64,000 bases of DNA. Origin: Branchiostoma floridae (lineage: Eukaryota; Chordata; Leptocardii; Amphioxiformes; Branchiostomatidae). Within the stretch, counting starts at the first letter, position 1, and each line of letters opens with the position of its first letter. Positions 45,157 through 57,746 of this stretch are shown here, one piece after another. Position numbers and translations under genes: made by a program. Location: positions 22,063,218 through 22,127,217 of the forward strand of contig NC_049987.1 in NCBI RefSeq assembly GCF_000003815.2, read 5' to 3'. The notes under the pieces were generated by a model. The model did not search any database. It was not told the origin of the DNA and saw only the letters and a program-made list of their open reading frames with translations.

Positions 45157-45419
45157 AGCAGTAACATGTTTAAAGATTATGCCACAGAATAATGATAAAA
45201 ATATGTGGTGATTGCAGTCTTTCAGTAGTATCTAATACACTTTATGGAAAATGTAAGATATTGCAACTGTAATACTGTATATACAAGGTAAACCGTATGG
45301 AAAACTCAAGACGGTGATATCTAAAGCCTTAGTAAAGGAAGTTGCATAACTCTATTGTCTATAGTATATACTAGTGATATAGTAGTAATTGTGGTACAAC
45401 ATGTTGTATCTGTCATAAT

Positions 45420-46030
45420 TTACAGAGAAGACAAATCACTATTATACACATTGTTTTTGTCATCTGCTCCCCACTTGCCTTTCTTCACAACTGCTATTGA
45501 AGCTCCAAACCCATTCTGTACAGGGTGTAGTTCAAACTTGGGTGTAGATGGTAATGTAACAGATCCAATTTCTTCTCTCTTCATTGCTTTTGTAACTTTC
45601 AGAATCATCTCAACAGGCATGTAACCAATAAGTTTCCAGTGGTTTACCAAGGCATCGATTTTAATAGCATTTCTGTCCTAATGGTTGTCCGCTTCAAAGT
45701 CCAATCTAACTGGAACAGGCCTCATGTTGACTAACATTTTGTCTTTTACAGCTGCAAGAGTGTCTTGGTATTTCCTTTCTCGTGTCAAGCCGCTCTGTTC
45801 AATGGTGGCTGCCTCCAATTCTTCATCATCATCACTGTCTTCACTCTCTACTGGAGATGGATGGGAAGTGGCTGATGCAGGAGTGAGGGAGCCACTAGCT
45901 GGGCAGCAATATGGACAGTCTCCATAATCCAGCACCGGCATGTTCTCAGGGGTATGGATGCCAGACTGACTAAGAGTTGGCACAGTCAGTGGGACTTTGG
46001 TGATGTGCTCCCATTCCCATATGCATATTG
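45420..46030 (-). pseudogene. HIRAN-type domain protein fragment with in-frame stop
   Basis: The minus frame reads EWEHITKVPLTVPTLSQSG, then a Ser/Asp/Glu-rich stretch, SGLTRERKYQDTLAAVKDKM, RLDFEADNH, a stop at 45,678, and continues in the same frame DRNAIKIDALVNHWKLIGYM then PVEMILKVTKAM. The D-x-N-A-I and IGY-P pattern is that of HIRAN domains. This protein type is commonly carried by repetitive elements in invertebrates. One stop (TAG) interrupts it, and there is no ATG at the N-terminal edge. Confidence 0.6.
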
Positions 46031-46099
46031 CAGTTGTTACGGCACTGCAGGAGAACTTCCGTGTTTGATATCTTAACTTCTGGACATGCTATATGGCTA

Positions 46100-48400
46100 T
46101 CCTTTTCAAATAGTGTATTTGGTATATCTTATAAGTAATTGGTGAAGTGTTGATCCCCTAGTGGCTTCTTTTGGAACTACAGGGGCCAATTTAGTGTTGA
46201 TAGCTTACATTATATATGCTATATCAGGAAAATGTGACTTGCTCAATATTACTGTCCCATTGAGGTAGCCAGAGAAATATGGATTTCTTTTGTCAGGAAT
46301 AGCCTTCTTGACACAGTACAAACTGACAATGTTGCAGCACAAAAATTAACATTCCTGTGCAAGTGGGTCAAGTCTGTATGTATATTTTGTATACTGAAAC
46401 AGTGCACTTGATTGTATTACGGCAATAAATAATTGAAGTCATTCTGTGAAATTGTCTTCATTTTATTATTTATTTGTCAAAAAACAGAACTTGTTACACA
46501 ACACTGCTTAAAGTCTTCACACCACCCAATGTAGAAAGAAGGTTGAAAACAATGTGCATAGTTTTGCGTATATTATTCAAGAAAACAAGGGGTACTTGTA
46601 TGTTTGTGTATATATCAAAATATGTACACACGTGTCGAGTTCAAAATATAAGAATTGTTCAGTAGACGTGAATGTGCGCCTGTATCTTCATTCACTGGTG
46701 GCACACCCACTGCAAATTTGTGGAATCTCTGCTCTATCCATATATTCCATAATTAAAATCTGCATACATAAACATTAGTATATCCATACATTAGACACTA
46801 TATAGATACTATGGGATCTCTGAGTTAGAACTAGTGGCATCTGTACAGCTGTCTTCTGGCTGTGTGGACGTGGACATCTCAACAAGGGGATATCATTTAC
46901 GTGTTGTTCTCCTATATGGGCCCGGGTTGAAAAGAGCACAAAAATACGGAAGACCGTGTTGTCTATGGCTAAGCTGTCACAAAACCGGCCAGACATAACC
47001 TAAAATGTGCAACATGTAACTGAAAATCACAAAAAAAAATAGTAATCTATTAAAGCTACGTGCCAGGGAGACATCAACGCCGACAGTGAACAACCGTGTA
47101 GATATCGTTTACACAACGCAGCCATAGCCCCCCTCCCCCAAATCTCAAATTTCTCAGCAAAATGTGGGGACCTTAGATTATCACGGCACCCAACGCAAGC
47201 TAAGACATCATAGTACATGTTAAACATACTGAAAACCTAAGGTCCCCACGATTTTTAGTAACCGAGGCGAAGATTCCGTCCGGGAGCGTCATGAAATGAG
47301 CAAATATCTTGATGTTTACGTAACGCTGTTCGAAGATAAAATGCCCAATTCTAACGTATAAAATACATGTTGCCTCCAAAGGAACACATAAATAGAATAT
47401 TCATTGCCTCTACGAAGACACTAAAAAACAATAGGCCCCTAAAACTGCACAGCCACGGAGCAGAAAGCCTTGAAAGTGGGCAAGACTGGAAATCACCTTC
47501 AGTCTCACATGACAAACAACCGGAAGTCAGGGGTCAAAGGTTAAATTGCATTCTGGGTAACCCCGGATGCCTCCTCTGGGTCAACCGGGAACTGTCAAAG
47601 CATCCGCACGTGTCAAAACGTCGTCTGACATTCGATATCAGGACAACGACCTCAAAACGCCAACTAGCCATAATCTGACATGCAAACAGATTAAATCACA
47701 AACAGTGGAAGGGTAATTAAAGTTTACAATAGTCGTGATTTTCCAATGATTTAACGAACACGTCTCACGCGATTGTTGCGGTGTGGTTGTCAGCAAGCTA
47801 AAAGCGCTTTCTAGCGGTTTTCGATTGCATAACACTGTCGATGAGTGCGAAAGTTTTGCAACCGTATTGTAGGACAGGTGGTCTCTGTTGTCATCAATCT
47901 TTCCTGCCCGAACGCAACGGTAGCTAATTGTGGAACAAATGATTGATTCATCAATTAATCAGTCATTTAACGCTAATTACGTAACGTTACCAAGCGTTAA
48001 AGTTTGTTCTTTCTTTCTTTCCTTAGTTCGGGGTCACGAGTTAGGTCTTTTTGGCGGAAAAGAAACATACGGGCTACACAGTTGACCCTGGTTTGAAAAG
48101 GTGGAAGGTAGCTTGACTCTAGAAAAGTTATTGGTACAACTTGAATGTTTATGCAGTCTGTGGACTCTTTGACTCTATACCACACATGCCAGCCAAGCAA
48201 CCAACCAACCAACACTAAAACGTGGATTAAAACGTGGTATAACCCCAACGGTGATGTATTATATAACACCATATGTCTCTACTACAATAAAGTTATATTT
48301 ACGGAGTTCACCCATTGTAGTTCAACACCTCAAATATCAGCATAATGATCAAACTCCCTGGACACCACCGTTACTAACGCCAATCAATCAAACAACAGTA
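46100..48400. other. No gene recognised
   Basis: AT-rich sequence. A small inverted pair GTGGGGACCTTAG / CTAAGGTCCCCAC lies at about 47,164 and 47,241. No convincing exon on either strand. Confidence 0.5.
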
Positions 48401-48422
48401 GCAACCAGAAAACGCAAAGTAA

Positions 48423-48670
48423 TCATCTGCAAAACTCTACTGTATTTACAGCGTATCCCGGAGACCACTATTGGTACTATGGAAGCCAACAAGTCTAGAA
48501 GTCGAGGCTAAAGTGAAGCCTAAAATGCTTTATCTAAGGCAGGTCAATATCATATCTGCAAAACTATACCTCTATTTACAACGTATCTAGGAGACCGCTA
48601 TTGGTACCGAGTCCAGGAGAGAATCAAGCCTAAATTGCTTTATCTAAGGCAGGTAAATATCATATCCAAG
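48423..48670 (+). repeat. Direct repeat pair, about 127 bp
   Basis: ATCTGCAAAACTCTACTGTA to TTTATCTAAGGCAGGT is followed by a second diverged copy. Confidence 0.8.
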
Positions 48671-48814
48671 ACAAACTAATAATGCTTCATTATGAACCCG
48701 GCATTGTTTGCTCTTCTCTATTGGAACAACTAAGCCTATGATCCGAAAATCTACCCCTGTTCTATAGCGAGGTCACAAGCCATGGTGTCTAGATCGTGAG
48801 AAAGATGATAAGCT

Positions 48815-49022
48815 CTTTCCACTAGACGGCGATTGCTGGACGACCTTACAGCGACCAAATTGGATTTGTGTGACCAATGATTTTATGATCATTGAAATAT
48901 GATACAAGTTGTGTAAAAACATAGTTTAAAAGACAACAAACATGCACAATTTCGCTAACATTGGTCATCATTCACTCTATTTTGCATGATGTTTTAGCGA
49001 CTAAAAGTCTGGTGGTGGAGAC
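48815..49022. mobile_element. Possible MITE with CTTTCCACTAG ends
   Basis: The left CTCTTTCCACTAGACGGCGA and a right GTCTGGTGGTGGAGA are weak inverted ends. A related left end, CCCTTTCCACTAGGACGGCG, lies at 41,107. Confidence 0.4.
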
Positions 49023-49799
49023 TATGTTGAGGTTTACCTCACCTCACCCATCCCTTGACCTTTGAAGACTATTCAGACCAAAGATATTATTTAAAAAAAC
49101 AGTTGCTTTGAATAAAAAAAGAAACATAGTTTACGTGTTATTTTCTTTCTTTTGTATTTATACGTATCGTAAACCCATTGAACACTGACAAAATGACCCA
49201 CTTATTAACTACTTCTGGGAATCGAGACTGTAGTTTGAGAAAGAAGGGCTTAGTGTCACGCCAAACTGCCTCACCGTGCGCGGGTCCTATGGTCCCCATC
49301 CTCGTCGACTGGAGTCAAACAGGGTGCGGCATAAGTTTCTCTCCGTCTTTGGCCGGTCTTCCTCGGGGAGGTCATGTCTCAGTGTCGGCGGGCAAACAGA
49401 CGCCCTACGCCGCCTGGTAAAGTGAGATTGCCCGGTTCCCTAACGTCGGATCCCGTAGAGTGTGGTCCAAAGGTAAGTATATCTAAACGGATTAGAGGGT
49501 ACAGAGTACCGATCCTCGCTGTTGTCGCTGTTGCATGCTACTGAAAAGGGTTGCAGTCCTGAGTCGAACGCTGTCTACTGTTCGTATTCATCGCATCCGT
49601 CGGAAAATACACAGTCGGACAATGTCCCATATATGTACAGTATACAGTAAATTTGTATGTGCTGTAAATCCACAGGAACACCTTGGCCTAACATGGCCAC
49701 CAATTCAACAGCAAGAAGTGAGAAAAGACTTGAGTCAGTCATGGGAGTGGTTCCTCCTCAAGAGTGAAGAAACCCTGGCACGAGTGAGCACGTCCCGTA

Positions 49800-50100
49800 G
49801 TATACGTATTTCGTCAAGACGAGCTAGAAGAGCCGGTCTTTCGTAAGCTAAACTGTACTGAAGTGACGTTTCATTCCAACGTTGAACCTGGCAGCCTTCT
49901 GCACTATGCATGGTCCCCCACAGCCCTTTCAAACAGCATGTTCCCCAGCGGTCCTATACATCTCATAGTATACTTATGTCGTAAGCAACAGTAGAAGAGG
50001 AGGTCTTTCGTAAGCTAAACTGTACCGAGGTAACGTTTCATTCCAACGTTGAACCTCTCCAGGCTTCGGCACTATGCATGCTCCCCAGCGGTCCTTTCAA
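49800..50100 (+). repeat. Tandem duplication, about 180 bp unit, 2 copies
   Basis: GGTCTTTCGTAAGCTAAACT to CCCCAGCGGTCCT occurs twice. Confidence 0.85.
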
Positions 50101-50109
50101 ACAGCCACT

Positions 50110-50650
50110 CAGCCTCCAGTACAAACACCGCCTTCTGTCCGTCGCCAAGTGCGATTTCACAGGTGTGCTTTGTCTCCAAACATAACCCTCTCACCAAGAA
50201 ACGCGTCCTCAGGTGGTAAGATCTAAGCTTGGAGTTCTACTCAGAAGAAGACAGAAGCGCGAGTCTCGAAGAAACTCTTCTGTTGATAAACCTCACTGCA
50301 AGCACTGCCTTCTGTCCGCCGCCAAGAACGATTCCTCAGCCGGCTTTGTCTCCAAACATAACCTTCTCACCAAGACACGAGTCGTTCAAGTGGCAAGCTT
50401 AACTCCTTAAAAATCTAAACACGGAGTTCTACTGAGAAGACTTGGAGAGAAACTCTTCTGTTGATAGACCGCCGCGACTGCAAACAGTCTGTCCGTCGCC
50501 AAGAACGATTTCGCTGGTGGGTTTTGTCTCCGGCAAACATAACCCTCTCACTTAAACTCCACAAGTGGCAAGCTTAACTCCTTTAAGACATAAACTTGGA
50601 CTTCTACTCAGAATAAGACGGTAATGCGAGTCTTGAAGACACTGTACCAC
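50110..50650 (+). repeat. Tandem array, about 190 bp unit, 3 copies
   Basis: Units carry CTTCTGTCCGTCGCCAAG, TTTGTCTCCAAACATAACC, CTCTCACCAAG and GGAGTTCTACTCAGAA, with progressive divergence. Confidence 0.85.
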
Positions 50651-51944
50651 TCGTATTACAGCCTGCGCGGCGTGAGGTACATGTGTAAACCTCCAGGTGT
50701 ACTTAATCTACCCACTCTGCCATGACGAACCCATGGCAACATCCACCGCTTATTTTATCCGCGCCAAAGTCCTGATAGATGTGGAAATGATTGCGAGTTT
50801 ACCCGTCCTTTGTGTGGGGGGCAGTCGGTAGAATATACAAGCGCCGGCTTGGCGAGGTGCCATGTATTAATAGCATAGCGATGTGAACTTCACTGCTGCC
50901 ATGGCTGTGGACTTAACGTGAAGGAGAAGAGGTGTAAGCAATTCACTTCATCTAAAAATAGACCCAGTAACAAGTGCGGCGCAGCAGGTATCCATCCGAA
51001 ACGAGCTCGGGTGTGACCAAAGTCCCTCATTCAACCTCCTCGGTGTGACGAACCAGTACATGGATTATGAACCCGATAAACAATTCAATAGCGCCAACCC
51101 CCAGCAAGATATTATAGTTTCTATCGTAGTTTTTATTTCACTGTAATCCTCAATGGATAGGGAATACACCAGGGGCTCGAGACATTTCACTCCATCTTTT
51201 TTTTTTCAGACACGGTCTAATGGGAATTTTGAAAAATTCAGTAGGAGGCGCACATGTAATCGAATATCGACTCCACCAGGACGTCCTATTGGAGAATCGT
51301 AGAATTTGGCAAAAAATCGGAAAATTGGTCAGGGGAGTCAATCAACGCTAAGGTTCATGTGGCCGTCCAATTCCTGTCAAAACTCCACAGGCAAATTATT
51401 CTTCCTATGATAGCCAACGTAGTCAGTCAGGTAGAGACTAAAGAGGTGCACGTAAGAGCCCCCCCCCCCCCATTACGGTGATGGTAACAATAAAGCAGTC
51501 ATTAACCCTTGCCCAGAAGGAACACATATCAGGTGATCTATTGGTGTTGATGTGTGCCTAAGGCGAGGTCTGATGAGTTTTATATCACCTCACAGTGCCG
51601 AGTGTTTGTCGTACGGAAAAAAGGGCGTAATTATGGGTTAATCTGTAGACATTAGTCACTTACGGAGGGACGACATACTGTATCAGATGCAATTGCTGGC
51701 GTTGGGCCATGGGGCAAGCACAAGAAGCAACCAATAAATCCAGGCGTCCTCGATTAGGCGACGTTTATTTCTTAGACATCACGTCCTGTATATCTTAGAT
51801 TGTTTAAAACCAACCAAAGGGTATTGCAAGAGTACTGTACAGTATATGAGGATAATGACCATCATTTTAACAGACGCTTAAATAAATTTGTCGTTCTATC
51901 AAACATACATACATATATACAGACATGCATGCATACAAACAGAG

Positions 51945-52390
51945 CATCTGTATCTGTATCTATATAGCCGGTATAACCGCCGTTCGGCGTAACACACCAG
52001 CTTCGCAGGCACGTGGCGCGGCAGCAGCTGGTTATATTACACCGAACGACTCATTACACCTAACTTTTGCACATCTATCTGCAAGCGTTCTTTAAAACTA
52101 CCCAGAGAAGATGCCCCTACTGTACTTGGTGATAACAAATTCCACTCTACGATAGTTCTGGGAAAGTACGAATTTTTGAACACATCAATCCTAGGTTGGT
52201 AACTCTGGTATTTGAATGCATGACTGGCTACAGAGCAGATGTTTTGTAGGATAGATCACGTGAAGGTAAAATTTGCTTCCAAATGTTACCTTTCCAGTTT
52301 CTAGGCGGGGTTGGTATAAGATGATGGGAATAGATGGGGAAGCTGAATGTTTATGTAATAACAAACTACTCACTGCCACTTCCTTCTTTG
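51945..52390 (+). repeat. Interspersed repeat, longer copy of the 42,330 family
   Basis: Shares its first 140 bp with 42,330 to 42,460, then continues through ACCCAGAGAAGATGCCCCTA and ACTCTACGATAGTTCTGGG. Possibly a LINE 3' region; family not identified. Confidence 0.6.
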
Positions 52391-52398
52391 TCCGGCAG

Positions 52399-52532
52399 AG
52401 GGCGCTCGTCTGGACTCCGACAAACTGATGTCACTGCTCACAGACGACCTCCGACCCGACCGGCGTGACCTGGCCGACATCGTTCACCCTCGACCTCTGA
52501 ACTTGACCTCTGACCTGGAGATTAACCTCTGA
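52399..52532 (+). CDS. Orphan terminal exon, unknown protein
   Basis: After a strong acceptor (CCTTCTTTGTCCGGCAG) the frame encodes GARLDSDKLMSLLTDDLRPD then RRDLADIVHPRPLNLTSDLE and INL, stop. The acidic/basic alternation and the acceptor look like a real last exon. Phase 1 would allow joining to exon 2 of the small gene at 43,185. The tail overlaps GACCTCTGACC-type simple sequence, a reason for caution. Confidence 0.35.
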
Positions 52533-52589
52533 CCTGTGGTGATCGTCCTTGGCCTGGGATGGGAACCTACAGAGTGATACACACTCTAC

Positions 52590-53015
52590 CCTGGGTAGGA
52601 GTTTCAGTCCGTTGGAGGGGACGACAAGGTCCTGAGTTCAAATCCAACGGTACCCGGGGTCCTGGGTTCAAATCCAACCGTACCCGAGATACAGGATTCA
52701 AATCCAACCGTACTCGCCTAAGGTCTGAGCCCCGACTTAAGAATGCAGCTTGTAAGGGTTGTGGTCATGTGGAGAAGACGCCTCGAACAGGTTAAAGAAC
52801 CCACCACACTTTTTGGAAGAGTTGGTTGAGGTGGGCCCTGATCTGAGTGGAGTCAACAGCTACAGTCTCACTCCTGGGTCAGTCACTGTCTTATAGCGGC
52901 CTCCTGAGTTAGCTCCGAACGGCAGCCGTTCCAGACCCTTGTGGTTTAGTTACGCCAGTTATAAACTCCTCCCAGTACACTCTGTAGTGTTCTCTGCATC
53001 TACAATGATTTATAT
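52590..53015 (+). mobile_element. tRNA-derived SINE with triplicated B-box
   Basis: GGTTCAAATCCAACCGTAC-type units occur three times at about 30 bp spacing, followed by the body (TTAAAGAACCCACCACAC) and tail (CCTCCTGAGTTAGCTCCGAA, TTCCAGACCCTTG) also found in the SINE at 59,826. Confidence 0.75.
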
Positions 53016-53129
53016 CAGAAACTAAGCAAACCGAACCCAGTATAATCGACCATTAGAACTGATAATCTCTAGGTTTTAGAGAAGGAGGCGGGGAAAACAC
53101 TTCAGTTCTGGGCCAGAATGGAGGCTGGA

Positions 53130-53700
53130 ATGTGGTCGGGGCGACGCGCGTCCTTTCGTCTTTCGTCCGCTCTTCTGAGTTAGGATCAATCCTCCTTTAG
53201 ACTTTTAGATGGAAGATAAGTAGACGGCTAAGTAATTTCTGCCCAACGCTCAGGCACCAGAAACGAACAACAAGGACGCAAAGCTACACAGTCTCTAGTG
53301 TCGCCCTCACCGTGATCATGGCACCGTGATCGCCATGATCAACTGTTATTCCGAGAGGTTCTATCGCTATTCCGAGTCAGGATGAGTCAGGATGAGTCCT
53401 TGTGATTTTTGATGGTCTTTGATGGAAGATGGGTAGAAGACTACGTACAAACGACGCCTGGCCAACCCTCATCCAGAAACGGAAAACAAGGAACGCAAAG
53501 CTACACAGTCTCTAGTGTCGCCCCCACATCGCAGTGATCATTCCAAGAGGTTCTATCCATTCTAAGTCAGGAGAAGTCCTCCTTGTCGTCTCCGATGTTA
53601 GATGACCACATAGAACTGTATGACACGACGTCCGAGTGTCCAAAACTTCACCAGAGATAGGAAGCAACGAAAGCACAAGCTACACACGGCTCTATTCTGG
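53130..53700 (+). repeat. Tandem array, about 220 bp unit, 3 copies
   Basis: Units share CGCAAAGCTACACAGTCTCT, GTGTCGCCC, CCGAGAGGTTCTAT and GATGGAAGAT motifs with stepwise divergence. Confidence 0.85.
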
Positions 53701-53719
53701 TTCCTTATAGCCGTGCCAG

Positions 53720-54760
53720 GCTACTGTATGTAATGTTATATGGGCTGGCAGTTTTATATGAAAAGGAAACAAACATGCAACAGTCGAGAGTTTTATAAGC
53801 ACCTCTCAGCGCCTCCTTAAACTCTGACCTGGAACGGCTTATAGGATACGGCTTCCGGATTCAATCATTTTCTTTTGTCGTTTAGAATTCGGACTTGTCT
53901 TGGATGTTACCATCTTAACTCAGTCTGATGCCCAGATAGTGTATGGTATGATATTTCTTGTTGCAAATGTTTGAAGAGCTACATCAGTTATATGTGCTAC
54001 TCTCTGTTAGTAACCGTTTCGTTCTTGTTGTCAAGGTTTCTCTTGTACATTGGATGTTATCAGCGTATGATGTGATATTTCTTGTTCAAACAAATAAAAA
54101 GAGCTATCTTTAATTATATGTACTAAGTTATATGTTATATTTAGTCATATGTTACTCTACTCTAGTTCATGTTTAGTAACCGCTTTAAGTGGTGCGTCTT
54201 TTTACAGGATGCCTTGCCCCAAGAAAACTGAGTGGAGAGACAAAGAAAAGTAAACAAACCAAAACTTTACATCTTCTTGTAAATTTATATATATATATCG
54301 TGAGCCATATATGTCTTGCCCTCTCGCATTAGACGTTAGCAAATGTTACTTGAATGGCGAGGCTACGCAGATGTCTTTAGAAAACAAGTGTGTCCATCCT
54401 AAAAGGTCCTACGGCCCCCTCACGACTACTGTTGAAGTTACTGAAGTGCTTGATAAGTGCAGATGATACATGGTTCGTCAGACGCATTGTTAGGATCAAA
54501 CTGAAATTGCACATCTACTGGTACACGTCTAGAGTGCTGTATATGTTTAAAGTACATATCTACTGTTATACGTTTAAGTACATATCTACTGGTATGCGTT
54601 TTTGTCTCCAAGCAGATGAAATGTGTGGCTGGGTTTGAGTTGAGTTGACTCAGATCCACAGTCAGCATGTTTTGCACATTATTGCAATGTTCTGTGTGTT
54701 CCTCATTTCTGCTTGTTCAAACAGTAGACAATGGGGCAACAGTGAACTTGGTGGTCAGCT
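53720..54760. other. No gene recognised
   Basis: AT-rich, with a TA microsatellite at about 54,284 and repeated TACATATCTACTG motifs near 54,560. Confidence 0.5.
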
Positions 54761-54769
54761 AAATCGTTT

Positions 54770-55010
54770 GGTAAATGATTCGTTTGTTCGTTCGCTTGTA
54801 GTGCCTAGTGGTACATGGCATATACAGGGCAGCAAGTTTCATTGCCGTTTCAGTAACAGGGTATATTTGCACAGAGACAGGTTGAACTTAGATAGAGATA
54901 ACCCTCTCCTTTTAACGTGCTCGAGGCACCTCCTCGAACACGGGGCCCTCATTTAACGTCCCTACCGAAAGACGGGTGCAGCCCTAACCGAGATGGGGTT
55001 TTCCCCAAGC
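54770..55010 (-). repeat. SINE-like repeat shared with 41,405
   Basis: TGCTCGAGGCACCTCCTCGA and CGGGTGCAGCCC match the other copy. Confidence 0.65.
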
Positions 55011-55199
55011 ATCCCCCGACATCTGTTTGGAGATCGGCGCTCCCTAACAACGGCTGTAATCTGGACTCTCGACTGCAGCACAAAAGGCGTGAAGGACGCT
55101 GCAGTGGTTAATCATCCATTAACGTTAACAGCTCACTTCAGGTGGCCCGCGTCGCCTGGACACGGGGGAGGGCGGGCCCGTCGTCATGGTGACGGCGAT

Positions 55200-57600
55200 G
55201 GGAGAGTAAACAACAACAAGACAAAGGGTAGTGTGGCATACGTGGTACTCCGCATGCGTCACGGCGTATTTAATAAGCATGGATACAAAAATGGAAGGAA
55301 CTTAGAAAGGTATAACATTAAAATGTGGCACGTGGTACTATATTCATATTGAAAAGTCACCCATTCTAGGAGATTTGAAGACACGGAAACTCATTGATCC
55401 ATTCATTAATCAAAATCATTCTTTCTATTTCACCTCGAACTCTTAGATTTCGGTATTACGCACTGCGTTAACACAGACACACACACAGAACGAGGGCCTC
55501 TTTTTCATCCAGCCGTAACGAAACTTTGAGTCAACCATACTATGGCAGCGACGTTCTATTCGACAAACTTGCACATACAAGGTTTGTTTGATAGCTTGAG
55601 ATATGTTTATTGACTGCCACGTGCCTGTGTTGCAGGTGCGTTACACAGAAGGGTGGTTATTTTGGTTTATCATTACAGATACAAATGTGTTGACCACAGG
55701 TAGAATATCTGGAATGTCAAGCTAGCTGTGAGATTAAGAGAACTCAGAGTCAATCAAGCACAGGTACGGAGACAAACACAAACACAGATAACTTACATAC
55801 ATAAACACAGGCACAAAAAGATAGAAAAGCTAAACCACCATTCAATAACCAACGTGCATTGACGACTAGGACGTAAAATTCTGTCGGGAGGTAGCAAAAA
55901 CACCTGCAAAATCTCTCATTCTGTCTCGAGTTATCCTGCTTCAAAGTCTATAACTGAAACGCCCCTGCAGTTCCAAAGATAGCTGCTAGAGGGTCCAAAG
56001 ACTCCAAACTAATGTCACTCCTTCCCAAGCACAACAACTACCCACAACTACAAAACCAGATCTTGTCCGAAACACGAGATAAACAAACCGGAGTTCCTGC
56101 TGCAGGATTAAGGTAAACCGCCAGGGAACCCAAAGTCGATTCGAATAATTGTTCTTTGATAGAACATGACCCAACACATATCAAGTTTTACGGCATTCCG
56201 TCCATAGCTTCTTGAATTCTGATACTACATCACATCATACAAACATGCAAGAGCTACCAAAAGCATTAACCTCCTTCTATAATCTAACCCGTGACCACCG
56301 ACCACGTACACGCCATTATTGATAAGTGAGTTGTAGATCCATGTTGTTTATCAGCGTTGACATGTCGTTAGATATCGGTACTGCTGGACTGAACTTCAGC
56401 CTCCAGTTAATTAATAACGAAACCTTCAGTGTTCGGAGAGTAAAAATGTCCTTCCCTACTCTTAAACGTATCACCGAGGACAGAAAAATTACCAGAAAAT
56501 TGGCGTTGATTTCTTCACAGTTAGGTTCCAAGTAGATTTTGAGAATCTGGGCTTACTTTAAAATCAGTTACATTGTTTCTACGTTAGTCTCCAACAGGCC
56601 TTCCAACATGGATCGTAGAATTTAACAAAAAGGAGTCAGAATATAGTCTCCAGGTAGACGTGTCAGCTAGTTAAACAAACAAAAAAGAAGAATTTGGCCA
56701 AATAGGGACAAATAAGGGTTGCAATGAGATTTCAGTCAGTCTTTAGCAGTCTATCCAGCCGGTGAGTTCACTCCTAGGCCAATTAACTCCTACTAGACTT
56801 TTATTCCTAACATGGCCAAAGTCCCCTATTACTATTCGGTCAGGCGGGAGTCTGGTAAAGACTATTCAGAATAACTGGCCAGGAGAGTCAGTCCACGGGA
56901 TGGCCAAAATTTTCTAACCAGGCTGAAAATTTTAGACCACCGACTAATGATACTCTAAAGTAGTCAAACTCTCTGAGAAGTATTTTTTTACCTATAGCTG
57001 GTATATTTAGTCTAGATCTAGATCTAGATTTCCTAATCGCCGTCGTCACTGGTACATTTGTAGATACTTAGGTGTCCATAGCGACGGCTAGAGGCGGACA
57101 GAATGTACTTAATAATTAGGAAGATACAAACACAATAGATCGAGTGTTCAAATCTTCGCTGTTGTTACAGCTGTCTTATGAGCAAATGATTGTGATAATG
57201 TCTTATGATAGGGTAATCTTCATGGCGAATGTGTGGTCCTTTCTAGATTTTTTTCTTAAGACCACAGACCGTTTGACTCGCCTTTTAAGCGGTATAATTT
57301 CTATCTAAACATTTAGGATGCGAACATAGTTATAGGGGGGGGGGTGATATATCCACCACTGTGGTAGGAGGGCGACGTTGAGGCTGACAGACGAAACCAT
57401 GACAGGAGAACATTGTAGATTGGATGTCTCTGAACCTACTCGAAAGACTAACTACCTTACAAACTAAAACAAAAAAAAGACGAGCCTGGAACCAACTCTC
57501 GTCATGACTACCTTGCCTTGTTCCCTCAATGACCTGGAGGTCAAGGGACTACTAAGGGACTTGGTAGGTAGGTATGTATATAACGTTAACACACGCAGAA
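55200..57600. other. No gene recognised
   Basis: Unique-looking sequence on both strands with no supported exon. A short CTAGATCTAGATCTAGAT repeat lies at about 57,011 and a run of G at 57,337. Confidence 0.5.
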
Positions 57601-57624
57601 GACACAGTTGAAGATTGATCTAAC

Positions 57625-57746
57625 CGTTCTCCAAAAGCCATAGTGAGGCGGCGCTGTTTGGCCGACGTCGGCGGGGTGACCATCGCCTGGGGCGGGGGGC
57701 CGAAGTTCGGAGGGGCCGTCGTCTTCCTAGACCGTCTTCCTGCCAT
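57625..57746 (-). CDS. Isolated candidate first exon, possibly distant ADGB 5' exon
   Basis: The ATG opens 40 codons beginning MAGRRSRKTTAPPNFG in a locally GC-rich stretch, then donor GTTAGA in phase 2. The start resembles the MAGRW exon at 35,190. The phase would allow splicing to ADGB exon 2 about 25 kb away, but it could equally start another minus-strand gene. Confidence 0.3.
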
